From: Acanthopleura granulata
Lineage: Eukaryota > Mollusca > Polyplacophora > Chitonida > Chitonidae
Direction of reading: 5' to 3'
NCBI GenBank assembly: GCA_016165875.1
Contig: JABBOT010000005.1
Coordinates: forward strand, 23,752,627 to 23,816,626
Length of the DNA stretch: 64,000 bases
Shown here in pieces: positions 36,694 through 49,720 of this stretch. The stretch's first letter is position 1; each line of letters starts with the position of its first letter. A program made the position numbers and the translations under genes. The notes beneath the pieces were generated by a model that saw only the letters and a program-made list of their open reading frames with translations, was not told the origin of the DNA and searched no databases.

Positions 36694-39303
36694 AGTAACC
36701 TGCTTCATACGATGTGTACGTGCTACACGTATCGTAGACATTCTAGATGTATGTACTATGCGTAAACACACTACTGCAGTCCTCACGCCACTGACAAAAA
36801 CACACTTAACATAACTTAACATATATGTGAAGTACTATGCGTTCAATCAATGCTCATCTCGACAAACTTGAATGCGGTTTCAAGTGAATGGTCACCACAA
36901 TACGGCTAAAATGTTGCCAACGTGGCATTAAGCTATAAATCATTCACTCAAGTGAACGACTTGGACAGTCTTTTATGATCTTTTGTATCATTCATTTTTC
37001 ACTTTTTTGATGATGATTGTCATCGTAACCAAAATGATCAAACCATGAACCATGTTCATAGTTTGAGAAGTCACCTATTTACTGTTCTATACATGTATAT
37101 CAGAATACACATCCAATGTATCATATCTGGATGTTGTGCATGTATCCTGCTCTACTGTATACTTTACCACAGCATCTTGATACATGCTGTCATGATGGAC
37201 CATACACTGCAAAAAGCTACACTTTCACAGATACATACAGATTATTTCCATGTCATAATTCTCAGAGTTATGGGTCCCTTGACACTACATGTATGTACAA
37301 TTGTTTTAGCACCAAACCTCCATGGACACATAGACATATACTCACTATATAAATAGACTGAAGGAAACTATCACAAATCTTTTATTAAGTAAAGCCAGGA
37401 CTATATTTACATGTACATGCACTAACACAGCCCAACCTAGTCTAACTCAAACCTAAGTAAACATTCCTCTAAGACAGACAATAAATTCTTGCAGTCATCA
37501 CATTTAATAACACACTATTGCAATACCCTTATTATCACTGAGGACAACCATGGAACAATGAGTGCAGGTCAATCTAAAAATACCCTGTGCCCAGCTGGGT
37601 TTGAACTCACGTCTTGTGTGACCCAGCGGCTGAAAGACATGCACCTTAACCATGACAATGCGCTCTACTGAACTCAATAATAACAATGGTGCACATGTAT
37701 CTGAAGTACATGTAGGCGAAAGCTTCAAATCATGTCTTATATCATCATGGACGATGATCGCTGCTAAATCAACCCGTTCCACTGAAATGACTGGCATGCC
37801 ATCGCTCTTCCTCACACTTGCCTCTACTCCGCCGACCAGATGAGCACGTAATACACACCTGAGGGTTCGTTAACGCAACGTTCCTCAACACAATACTCCG
37901 TACCTGGATCAATATGCTGGGCAAGGAGAAACTCCGTGTAATCCAGCTTGTTTACCTGAGAAAAGACAGGGTTTGTGGTCGAGTCAGCCAACAGTACATG
38001 TACGTGTATAATCACATACCCCGCAGTCAATAAACCTGATTATAGGCAGGTCTTAACTGACCAGTCCCACAGAGTTTAAACAAAACGAGCTAAATATACT
38101 CTTGGCCAGCTACAGCCTTCGTTCGTGTGCTGCTGTATGAGAAGTAAATCCAGGAACTCAACTAGCTGGCAGCACATGTATGAATAGGATATTGTTATTA
38201 GTGTATATAATACGCGGCATGCATACATAACATTAGACATGCGTATGTGTGTGTATATATCTGTGGCCAAGACAACGAGCTAATTTAGTGTGCCTTCACG
38301 ACTTTCAACTCACCTGAAAGATCTGCATTTTTGCACCTGGAGAACAAGCAGCGCTGTGCCTTTAGTTAACCAAGAACTAACTGGCAAATATACGAGAACT
38401 TAGAAGGATAAATATGTGTAATGAACTAGTCCTGGCTTTCTCTCAATCAGCCTCTAGTAAAGGTTTCAGAGCCCCTGAGGCAGTCACTTGGCATGCTCAA
38501 TGAACCATGGATAATGTAACTTCCTCTGCCTTATGAGAGTTCCCCACAGGCAACTGCACATGACAACCAGGGTAATCAGGGCTGGTTCAACCTGCTTTTA
38601 ATTAAATCCACCCACCCACCCACCCGCTACTGGCCAGTAGCACCCTCTACCCTTTGTACAGTACAGTATATAGTAGTTGTGCTTCTATAGGTACACAGGT
38701 ATATCATCACCAAGTTATTAGCAGGCACCTGATCGCGTAGTTATCAGCACAACTGGCTGAACATACACATGAGAATCTTACTCAAAACCTAAAGCTGAAC
38801 CTGCCTGAAAATACACACTGAGCTGAATATGGAAGATGCATGAACACATATATGTGTTATGACTTACAAGTACTTACAATGCATTGTTCTTTAACTGAAG
38901 AATTTTTCACTTTTATATACGTACAATAACACCGGTAATCGGATTATGGGTGTAGGAAATTGAAGTGCCTGAAGTAAATCAACAAACTCTGGCAAGTTAC
39001 TCACAAACTTTTCAATGTATCCAAACATGTACTATCAATATCCATGGGTTCAATCCACAGGATATCAGTCCATTATGTCCTCTACATTTCCCATCAAGCC
39101 AGTTGTAACCTTTTCCTCTTATAACCATAAAGAGATATACCCCCCTCTGGAGTCACACACATGTGCACTGTACGCGTGGAGCTAGCTGCCTTTAATAATG
39201 CACTGACAGGAATGGTACAAGTAGGTCAAGTTTAATTAGGACTGATTTGCCCTCATTATCATTCCAGGCTTTCCCCACACCATATGCATTGCACGTATAA
39301 GTT
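36694..39303. other. Non-coding sequence between two minisatellites
   Basis: Holds the tRNA-like segment at 37547-37672 and a short CCCA run (38610-38625, potential G-rich structure on the minus strand). Open frames are short and featureless. Confidence 0.5.
37547..37672 (-). mobile_element. Possible second tRNA-related SINE head
   Basis: On the minus strand, CATGGTTAAGGTGCATGTC (A-box-like) is followed after about 30 bases by GAGTTCAAACCCAGC (B-box-like). The body that follows does not match the main SINE. It is too long and irregular for a functional tRNA, and no tail or flanking duplication is identified. Confidence 0.35.
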
Positions 39304-39615
39304 TTCAATGAATCTGCCATGAAAAATTTGCCCAAAGATAGCAACATGATCCCAACACCCAAGTTCTCACTGAATCTGCCAACAAGAAATATTCGCCCAA
39401 AGAAAACAGCATGATCCCAATACCCAAGTTCTCAATGAATCTGCCAACGAGAAACATTTGCCCAAAAGAAAACAACATGATCCCAATACCCAAGTTCTCA
39501 TTGAATCTGCCAACAAGAAATATTCGCCCAAAGAAAACAACATGATCGCAATACCCAAGTTCTCAATGAATCTGCCAACGAGAAACATGAACATGTGCCC
39601 AAAAAACAAAACCTG
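39304..39615. repeat. Minisatellite, about five units of 65-66 bp
   Basis: Units start TTCTCAATGAATCTGCCAAC and continue AGAAA..TTGCCCAAAGAAAACA and CATGATCCCAATACCCAAG, at 39364, 39429, 39495 and 39560. The flanking partial units are diverged. Confidence 0.9.
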
Positions 39616-40110
39616 ACCCCAACAACCAAGCTCTCAATGAAACTCTTCACTATATGTAGACACATGTGCCCAAAGAAAATACACTAACAACAACAAAATG
39701 ATTGATGTGTGAAGACCATAGTACACAACAACTATACACTGAACACATTTAGGTACATGTATTTAATTCTTATTTTATGCCACACTCAGTTTTATTTTGC
39801 TTTCAGGGTCTATCCATCAGAAAAGTCTGTGAAGCTGAATGAGTGTTGACAAGTGTCCTCACTACGGCAGTTCAAATGATGATCCAAAATTTCTCTTTAT
39901 AGGTAACTGTCTGCATGCCTGCCTCCCAGATTCAACAGAAAGTTAATGTACACATGTGCAGTGTAAATCAGAGTGTGTTTCTACGAATCTGTGATTCGTA
40001 AACACCCCCTCCCTCCCCCTTCCCCCCCAAAAAAACAACCAGACGAGTTCTAAACTCAGACAGAAACAGGAGACATTGTTGAAAGGGAAAAGTACCAATG
40101 TGGGGAGAGC

Positions 40111-41510
40111 TGAGCTAAATCTGCCCAACCACAACACAAACCTTCCAACTCCTGCTGGTGTTGTGGGCAGACGAGGTGGCAAGGTGTCTGTCTGCTGACG
40201 TGGGAGTGTGTGAGCTAAATCTGCCCAACCACAACACAAACCTTCCAACTCCTGCTGGTGTTGTGGGCAGACGAGGTGGCAAGGTGTCTGTCTGCTGACG
40301 TGGGAGTGTGTGAGCTAAATCTGCCCAACCACAACACAAACCTTCCAACTCCTGCTGGTGTTGTGGGCAGACGAGGTGGCAAGGTGTCTGTCTGCTGAGG
40401 TGGGAGTGTGTGAGCTAAATCTGCCCAACCACAACACAAACCTTCCAACTCCTGCTGGTGTTGTGGGCAGACGAGGTGGCAAGGTGTCTGTCTGCTGAGG
40501 TGGGAGTGTGTGAGCTAAATCTGCCCAACCACAACACAAACCTTCCAACTCCTGCTGGTGTTGTGGGCAGACGAGGTGGCAAGGTGTCTGTCTGCTGAGG
40601 TGGGAGTGTGTGAGCTAAATCTGCCCAACCACAACACAAACCTTCCAACTCCTGCTGGTGTTGTGGGCAGACGAGGTGGCAAGGTGTCTGTCTGCTGACG
40701 TGGGAGTGTGTGAGCTAAATCTGCCCAACCACAACACAAACCTTCCAACTCCTGCTGGTGTTGTGGGCAGACGAGGTGGCAAGGTGTCTGTCTGCTGACG
40801 TGGGAGTGTGTGAGCTAAATCTGCCCAACCACAACACAAACCTTCCAACTCCTGCTGGTGTTGTGGGCAGACGAGGTGGCAAGGTGTCTGTCTGCTGACG
40901 TGGGAGTGTGTGAGCTAAATCTGCCCAACCACAACACAAACCTTCCAACTCCTGCTGGTGTTGTGGGCAGACGAGGTGGCAAGGTGTCTGTCTGCTGACG
41001 TGGGAGTGTGTGAGCTAAATCTGCCCAACCACAACACAAACCTTCCAACTCCTGCTGGTGTTGTGGGCAGACGAGGTGGCAAGGTGTCTGTCTGCTGACG
41101 TGGGAGTGTGTGAGCTAAATCTGCCCAACCACAACACAAACCTTCCAACTCCTGCGGGTGTTGTGGGCAGACGAGGTGGCAAGGTGTCTGTCTGCTGAGG
41201 TGGGAGTGTGTGAGCTAAATCTGCCCAACCACAACACAAACCTTCCAACTCCTGCTGGTGTTGTGGGCAGACGAGGTGGCAAGGTGTCTGTCTGCTGAGG
41301 TGGGAGTGTGTGAGCTAAATCTGCCCAACCACAACACAAACCTTCCAACTCCTGCTGGTGTTGTGAGCAGACGAGGTGGCAAGGTGTCTGTCTGCTGAGG
41401 TGGGAGTGTGTGAGCTAAATCTGCCCAACCACAACACAAACCTTCCAACTCCTGCTGGTGTTGTGGGCAGACGAGGTGGCAAGGTGTCTGTCTGCTGAGG
41501 TGGGAGTGTG
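40111..41510. repeat. Satellite array, 14 tandem units of exactly 100 bp
   Basis: The unit starts TGAGCTAAATCTGCCCAACC and ends GTGGGAGTGTG. All 14 units are 100 bp and nearly identical: one site is C or G (CTGACG/CTGAGG) and only a few singletons occur, for example at 41155 and 41366. Each unit can fold: CTGCCCAACCACAACAC pairs with GTGTTGTGGGCAG over 13 bp with a 4-base bulge. The minus-strand 77-codon frames that recur every 100 bp come from the repeat and are not genes. Confidence 0.96.
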
Positions 41511-44500
41511 TGCCAAGTGCAGAACAGAAGCACATGGCTGCTTGGTGAGAAACGACAACAGTGCACCTTTTTTTTTTTTCCAACTTTTCGGCACATAATG
41601 AGGCAATTATCCACACTTATGCTTTATGCAATGAAACAATTATTGTGTGGAATTCAAAATGTAATTTTCCTCATTCCTCATACAGGTACATTAAACACCT
41701 GTGTTTTTCAGCATGATTTTTGATGCCACATGTATACATGGCACAACAACAGGTGAGAAGTTAATGAGGCTAAGACAGATGTGGCAGTAACCACACCTGT
41801 CTGCAATGTCCACATATCCGGTGTTATCAGTTCCCTGAATTAGTTCTGAGAGGAAAACATTCAGCAAGCCAGCCTGGAGATTCACCTGGTCGTACAACAC
41901 ACTGTTGAATAAAGTGATTCAATTTGTATATTTACATATATTGTATGTATGATACATGTACATGTGCTATATATAAGTATGCACATAAAGATCGCCCATA
42001 CATGTATATTTATGCATGTGTACATGTCCTGTATGTAAAGCCACTTCCTTGACCAGCTAATGTAATATAACAACTACCTAAGAATATTAATTACACCTAC
42101 AGTCACAAAGTTGAAGTTCTTCATAAGTATTTCCTAATCCTTTAACAATCAGAGACACTTTTTTAGTCCATGTAAACCAAACCAAGGCAAACGGTCAGTT
42201 GTTCCCCCAAAATAAAGTTCTCTGATACCAATTCAAAGCAAATTACAAAAATGCTAATGATGGCCTTACAAAGAAGAGATTGTCTTTAAGTAGTTCAGAT
42301 CTATTTTTTGGCTGTCTTGCCTTGCCTGTCTAAACACTGCTGCCACAAGCTTGTTGTGTCTGTTATCGTCACTTTCAGATACATGTAACTGATTAAGTCC
42401 TTAACTGATAATCTAAGCTAGTGATGGTTGGCAGACTACCTCTGATGCTCCTGTCATAATCTATGACCCTTCACTCAGGTGATAAATGCTCACACTACAC
42501 CCTAAGAGTCTCTTACTGACGTGTTTACAAGCACAGTCATCCTTCAACTTTGTACTAGGACATTATTATTAACTGTTTGAAGGTGAAAAGGTCTTCACAC
42601 CATCCATTTGTATAGGGGACACACCCTTCTAATGTTTTTAATGTTATTTTTAGCTCGACCTAAACACTAATAAAATGGTATAGTTATAATGTTATACCAG
42701 CACAGGTTGACTTTAAATATATGCCTGTGGCATATTAACCTGCTGGCATAACATATATAATACAGGTACATACTTGATCATAAATCTGTACAACTGGTCA
42801 GATTTCATACACAAGTTAAGGTTTACACTTTTTTTAATGCGCTACTGTGGTTACTCGACTGATAGACTTTTAAAACTCAGGTGAGGAAGTTTGAGGTTGG
42901 TAGTGTTTGATAGATCCAACCAATCAGTACACACAAATAGCTGTACACCTTTATTACAGGAAGGTGACTAAGGAGTCTTGAATTCTGAAACCACAGACAC
43001 TGCTTTATATATATATATACACACATGAGAGTTGTTTAGTGTAGCATGTCAATGGCAAGAATACACACCAGCCCCCAAACATTCCGACAAGATATTCTGA
43101 CAGCAGGGTGGTTTGATGATGACTGTATGTCTCTAACCCTGTTGAATTGTTACATTAAAGTGTCACTCTGCTCACAACACAAAATGGGTAGAAATATTAA
43201 AATTATATGAAAGAAATCCAACAGAACAAAGTGAACACCACAGGTTCAAAAGAATTTTATCTGACGTGAAAATATTCCTTATATGACTTCGAATTAGGCA
43301 TTTACATGTGTGTCGTTTGGTGATGCCATGTGTTTGTACATCACCTCACACCAGGCAAAACAGACATGACACAAATATTATGTTTTCGTATTCTCTGAAG
43401 AAACGTACATGCACAATATCCGTTTTATTATACAGTAATTAATATATATTTTTGTAATTTGGGAAAGCAATTCAGATATTATCATTTCTCAATCTTTGGC
43501 ATTTCACCAGGCTTTTGAGACACATACATTGTATGTTTTGACACACAGTACCTCTTTCAGTTCATATAACTTTGCAGAGAGGAAGTCTCATTCTGCAATG
43601 ATTCAAATGATACTGAAATTGGAGTGGTTTTATGTCTGAATCTCAAAATTCATCGGTCATTATAAAGTATCATGCACCACCATATATTGTTACATCCACA
43701 TTTAAGGCCCTCTATTTATAATGAATACAAAATACATATGACATCGTTATCACACTTTAAATCCACCTACAAAATCGCTGTCCAAAACAATAACATAGCA
43801 ACTTCAATCATAATTGTGCAGTTCAACCATTAGTATACAGTTCATGAAATTCGTACCTGCAGAAATTTTATATCTTAATACATGTACGTGTGGTGTAATT
43901 ATAGTAAATTCACAAATGAATGGTCTATGGGTTTGAATTAAAACTAATATAAAGCTTGTAATAAACCTTTACAATTGTTTAAAACCACTGTTTACTGATG
44001 ACAGAATCTGCATGGCAAAGAAGACAGATGCGGAAGACTTAGACAAGTTACACGCATTTAAGAAAGGTTATGACTCCAAATCTCTTCGGCCAAAGCCCAC
44101 TGTGGACACAGCCATCTGTATGTATAGCTTCATCAGAAAAACACTACATGTAATTACCATACTACAAGTATGTATGGATCAACACACATGCGATTTGTTG
44201 GTAAATCTCCAAATGTACTGTGCATGGGTACTGTACAGCTATGCACTATTGACAGCGAGCAGCAATCATGCAGAAAGGCGAACAAAATGACACATAACCT
44301 GTCATTTATACTCAAACAAACACCTCACTTGTGTTTACTGCAGCAGGCTATTCTGATGACATATCATCTGTCATAAAGAGCTGGAGAGACATTGTAACAA
44401 TGCAGGAGAATGATCGAAAACATTCACAAAGTTTATAAAAGAAAAGAGAAAAAAAGACAAAAAAGTTAATCGTCAATGACAGGTGAAGGTTGTTTTTTTT

Positions 44501-45541
44501 TATCCGAGGGTTTAATCATCACGATGTATGAATGTACCCACAAGGTAAACTAGCCATTAGTTAGAGGTTAAAATTAGGAAGAAATTAGGTGGAGGCTTGC
44601 TGGGTTTGTATTTTTATACCTACACAACATAAATCTGTATTCTTGTCCCCAGTCTCCAACCCGCCTCTCACACACTGATTATATAGAAACCGGCCACTTA
44701 TTCACAGCCCCCTCCCCCAACCTATCCATTCTCCACATGACAAAACACCCAGCCTCAGGTATTTCTCTGAGGACTTACCACCTGAGCAGGGTCAGGGACC
44801 TACAAAACCTGACACAGTTTATATCCCCACCTCCAGCAGATGGTCCCCAGCAGAGGAGAGCCGAAAACAACATCTTCATATCCACATTTTTTTTTTTTTT
44901 GTCTCATCAGAAGACTGGAATGCATCTCCTGTCATCCTCGAGAATATTGCAGGTTTAGGACTGCGATTTGTGTTAGTATAAAACATATGGTATCAGAGGC
45001 GGATTGCAGGTTGGCTTGTACATGAACCTAGATACATATATACCCACACTCACACGCCATACATGTACCTTTGCGTCTAATAGCCTATGACATTGGCTCA
45101 CAATGGTGCAGTGTTATTGTAGTTTAGCGCTGTGCTTCTCAACACATTAAACCCATCTGACAGCTTAATACTTACATGTAGGTTGAGAGCATAATAGACG
45201 ACAACAAAAGGTTAAGTGTTCCCCATCGCCTCTTAATTCATTAATAAATCTTCGACTTTCAATCCCTTATTATGAATCAGCAACTGAGTGGAAGAAAAAC
45301 AGGGGACAATAACTATGCCTAAACCTGTCACTGTTAAGGCACACGTGTATATGTAGGGGCACGTGGTATATATGTACATCTAAGAGCTCTATGTAGATCC
45401 CCGAGTGCTTACTTATTCTATTACACAAACTTACAGCCTGCATTGCGACTTGACTTACATTTTCTGAGTTAGTAAACGTTTGCATTTCTACATATCACTG
45501 CCACAAAATACCCAATGCCAACTGAAAACCAGTACATGTAG
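41511..45541. other. Non-coding sequence right of the 100-bp satellite
   Basis: AT-rich sequence with T runs and an AT microsatellite (43006-43019). No supported gene. Confidence 0.5.
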
Positions 45542-45641
45542 CAAGTACCAGTAAGAAGCAATTCCTTGACATTGCCTTACACCCTGGGTCAAATAAGAAG
45601 CAATTCTTACGCATTGCCTTACACCCTGGGGTCAAATAAGA
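45542..45641. repeat. Two tandem units of about 48 bp
   Basis: AAGAAGCAATTCCTTGACAT through CACCCTGGGTCAAATAAG, repeated with a few changes. Confidence 0.85.
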
Positions 45642-46449
45642 GCTTCCTACTTTGGCTGCCCTTTTGAGACCCATCAGGCCTGAATGTTGAATATTTATAC
45701 AACTTCGAAGTGTCATCAATATGATCTTACTGCAGTGTTACTTAACATATTCAATAAGCATATTTAGCTAAGCATGCTAACAGTGATGTCCTGATTAAAT
45801 TTTTAAACAATGAAAATTTATCTGGATGCCTTTCTAATTTGCATCTGGAAGGACATGCAAGTTTATGACGAATCTACATAATTTTTCTTCCTTTATTTAC
45901 ATACAAGTTCATCAGTTAGCATTTAAATGAATCATAAATACTTTTAGAAAAGGTACATATAGTTATTAAAGACTGTTCACTGTTGCCAGATTGTTATATT
46001 TGCCTTTGTGGAAATCAATATGGCTCAACAACTTCACAGTTGAAGTTCCCATGCAGCCAAGTGTACTAGTATACATGTGCATGTGGAAAAAAATCTTTAT
46101 TATAAATCTGCTTGAAATGTAAAAATAATATTACTCCTGTATTAGTCCAACATCAAACTCTACCCCAGCCTCTACCAGCAATTTAAAATATTTCAAGCAG
46201 CTGTGAAAGTTAGACTGATCTAATGTTACAAGAATGCGATATTTTACAATTTCCTTTGTCTACAGGTATGTGGATGTGTATGAAATACACTATCAGGGTT
46301 TAAATCTGAGATTTTCTGAGATCGCATGTTCATGTTAATGCTTAACTGTATTCATGCAGTGCCCAGTGGATCAACTTCTCCCCTCTCAACATGCCAAACT
46401 ACACACACATGCATGTCCTGTGCTTCCCCTGTACTAGATGTTCTTGTCT

Positions 46450-46651
46450 CAAAGCCCTGGATTCAAGTCCAGTTCATGCTGGCTTCCTCTCTGGCCATAC
46501 ATGGGAAGGTTTTCCAGCAACCTGCAAACTGTCGTGGGTTTCCCCTCTGCCTAACTTCCTCCTGCCATAATGCTGGGTGCCATCGTATATGTGAAATATC
46601 CTTGAGTATGACGTAAAACACCAATCAAAATAAATACATAAATAAATAAAT
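46450..46651 (+). mobile_element. 5'-truncated SINE
   Basis: Starts near the B box (GATTCAAGTCCAGTTCATGC) and keeps the body and tail (GAGTATGACGTAAAACACCA, AATAAATA repeats). An apparent open frame at 46326-46616 is largely SINE. Confidence 0.78.
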
Positions 46652-46663
46652 CAGATCCGTGGA

Positions 46664-46797
46664 ACACTAAGTACTGCACAATGACAAACCTGTACATGTA
46701 CGTTACATGTAATCTTTCATGGAATCACTGAGTACTGCACAATGACAAACCTGTACATGTACCTTACATGTAATCTTTCATGGAATCACTGAGTACT
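46664..46797. repeat. Two tandem units of about 62 bp
   Basis: GAGTACTGCACAATGACAAA through CATGTAATCTTTCATGGAAT, twice, just after a SINE tail. Confidence 0.88.
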
Positions 46798-47110
46798 ACC
46801 GTATTTCACTTAGAGTTTAGCTTTTCTCAAGCAACACATTCTCTCAATTCTAAATGATTTTTCCACTTAAGGACTTAAAGAGTTTATTTTTTATGAAGTT
46901 TGAAGTTAATTCTTATCAGAAAAGGTTTAATTGCATTTCTACTGGCAAACTTTAGAGTGAAATACAGTATTTAATACCATACTCAATATTTCACTTATAC
47001 AACAGTGGACAATCAGATCAATGGGTGGCCAAAGAAAATCATCAGCCTCTGGCAAATAACTAACCAACTTGCTTTTATATACACCCAAGATATTCATGTG
47101 CAAAGCAAGC

Positions 47111-47310
47111 TGAATTGTCCATGACACAACAGTGAAAGGTATTTAAGTTATGAATTGTGCATGACACAACAGTGAAAGGTATTTAAGTTATGAATTGTGC
47201 ATGACACAACAGTAAAAGGTATTTAAGTGATGAATTGTGCATGACACAACAGTAAACGGTATTTAAGTGATGAATTGTGCATGACACAACAGTAAAAGGT
47301 ATTTAAGTGA
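47111..47310. repeat. Five tandem 40-bp units
   Basis: TGAATTGTGCATGACACAAC plus AGTGAAAGGTATTTAAGTTA at 47111, 47151, 47191, 47231 and 47271. Confidence 0.94.
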
Positions 47311-48354
47311 TCTTCTTCCAGCATATAAGACTACAAGCAGTACATGTAGTTCTAGTATGTGTAACATCAAGCAAACGAAAAGATAGTCGTTTGAGTGAGA
47401 ACAGTGAACACCTTGCACAGGTAGATTTCATGCTGAAGCCGAGCTCACTTAATTCTAGCCTCTAAATCAGCCTAGCTGCTCCTAAACTCCAGTTAAACGC
47501 ACCATCAGTCAGGTCAAAAGGCACTGGAGGATGCGTGAATGCGTCCCATTACATCTCATTATCACGAATCTCTTATCACCATAATGAGCACCCTCCCAAA
47601 TATCTGCATCATCACAATTAATGCTACATGTAGTTGTCACTAATTTCACCCGTGTCATGTCTGATGCCAGAAATTATAAGTACACTACCTTTTGTATTGG
47701 ATCCATCTGGATCTGTCAGCAATGTGAGCTGCATAAAAATGCACGAGGGGAATGGCAGATACCAGTCCCTTCCAAAAAAAAAAAAAAACCCACTCTAGTT
47801 AATATTTAGAGGTGCCTACTGCAAATAGCATTTATAGGTGGCCTGTGGATAACTATAATTAAGTGTCACCTGATTCAGACCACAGTCTACACATGCATTA
47901 CCAACAATTCAGGGTTTGATGTGCAAATATTTTGGGAACAGTCGGTGATTACGTTCGGTGTAAATAATGATGTTAACATCCTGCTCTCTGCCTCTGTGTG
48001 AATCAGTATTTATACAGGAGACTGAAGGTGCTGTTCGTATTGGACTTTAAATGGACATTTCATCATTGGCTCTAAGATGATTTGCCATGTTTGAGGACAC
48101 TCAAAGTGGGACGAGTGACAAATAGGATCAGTTGATCAAGTAGCTGATAAATCACAGTTCTAAGCCCGATTTCCCACAATTCTGTAAATCAGATTTCTTG
48201 TAAAGTTTTTGTAAAACCATGAACTAACCTGGTAAAATACAAAAACTTGGTTGACAAAAATTTGTGAAAGTGAGATCAGATTACCATATGAAGCATCCAT
48301 GTCACTTCAATGTAAATCATATGCAATACTTACTGACTTGTGTATTTATCTGAC

Positions 48355-48450
48355 TGCGACCAGCGTTATGATGGAAGAAAACCAGAGACAGCCTGGGGGA
48401 AACCCATGACCATACACAGAAGGCTAACAGGCCTTCCCACGTATAAAGAG
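48355..48450 (-). mobile_element. Short internal SINE fragment
   Basis: Reverse-strand body only (CAGCGTTATGATGGAAGAAA, GGGGGAAACCCATGACCATA, GGCCTTCCCACGTA). Both ends are lost. Confidence 0.6.
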
Positions 48451-48779
48451 TGAACAGTAAAATTAAAACTTAAGTGATATATTAGTGTGTCACTAAAACT
48501 AAATGTAACAGCAACATATAAAGCTGAACAATACTGGACCTGCAAAGCTTGTTTGTACCCATCACCAATACAAGATACAGTGAATAATCATGGAACTTGT
48601 AGCTTGCTATTTTGAGAACTGTAGTTATCATATCCAATTACTACTGAGAATTAACAATATACACCTCAGAGAATCCACCGCCACACATTATGGTTACATT
48701 ATTCACACACACAGAGTAATAAACACTGATATTCAGTTACGCAGTCCCTCTAGTCCTGCAGAGTCTCTTTCACTTCTGC

Positions 48780-49720
48780 CAGCAAAGCTTGTCACGCCAC
48801 ATTTCAGACTTGGTCGGGCACACTTTTGTCACCTTAACTTTCTGAAACTATTCAGCACTTAAAATTAATCTCTTACATCTTTCGTCACTGGACCTTAGCA
48901 AGATATATATATGTATACGCCATTACATGATTCAGCTAGCAAACACACACCTTTTGTCACAGGAGCTACAAGTGCAGTACATGTATGTAATATGTACTGT
49001 ACAGCAAAACATGTAATGTGAACAGTCTTAAAAGACAATTTTCACACAATACAAGTATCACCATTGATAAATCTACATTCATTGCTCAGAGATATATCGT
49101 ACCTGTATTTTACATGACTGTATTTATATTCCAATTTTGCACGCCACTGTCAACAACTGGAAGTAATGTATACTGTGGCTCCACACTTCATTCAAAATAA
49201 CACATCTATCACCACATTTTTGTATAATGCATGTACATGTAATAGTTCTACACATCATCCACTTTCCATCATTGGTCACCAAACCTTAATATTACAAAGG
49301 TATTGTTTTCACTGGAGCTTTTAACACTAGGCCTTCTCCATTGTATCAACTAATAAATCTTTCTCACTACACTTGTCAAGAGGCAGTCTCCCATCTTTAT
49401 CAATTCTTAACTTTTCTGCTGTCTAGATTTCTGTGCGAAGTTTTACACATTATCCAAAGTTCCACACTCTCGCACATCTGATAATGTGTCACATGATTTT
49501 TGTACATGTAAAGCTTACCACTTCACCAAAAGTTTAACGCTTTTGTTAGCAGACTTTTACAAGGCGCAGTTCTACATTTTATATACTTTAATACCTTGGT
49601 CAATACACTATCATGTAAAGGTACCACAGTAGATCTGCCCTCTATCAATTTTCACACTTTTGTCACCAGATCTATGCAAGGCAATTCAAATATCACTCGT
49701 CTTTGTTACCATATAAGTGC
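48780..49720. repeat. Ancient degenerate repeat tract
   Basis: Recurring motifs such as CACACTTTTGTCACC, GTCACTGGACCTTAGCAAG, GTCACCAAACCTTAAT and GTCACCAGATCTATGCAAGG appear at irregular distances, suggesting a decayed tandem array of short units. The 148-codon frame at 49596-50042 begins in it and shows no protein features. Confidence 0.4.
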
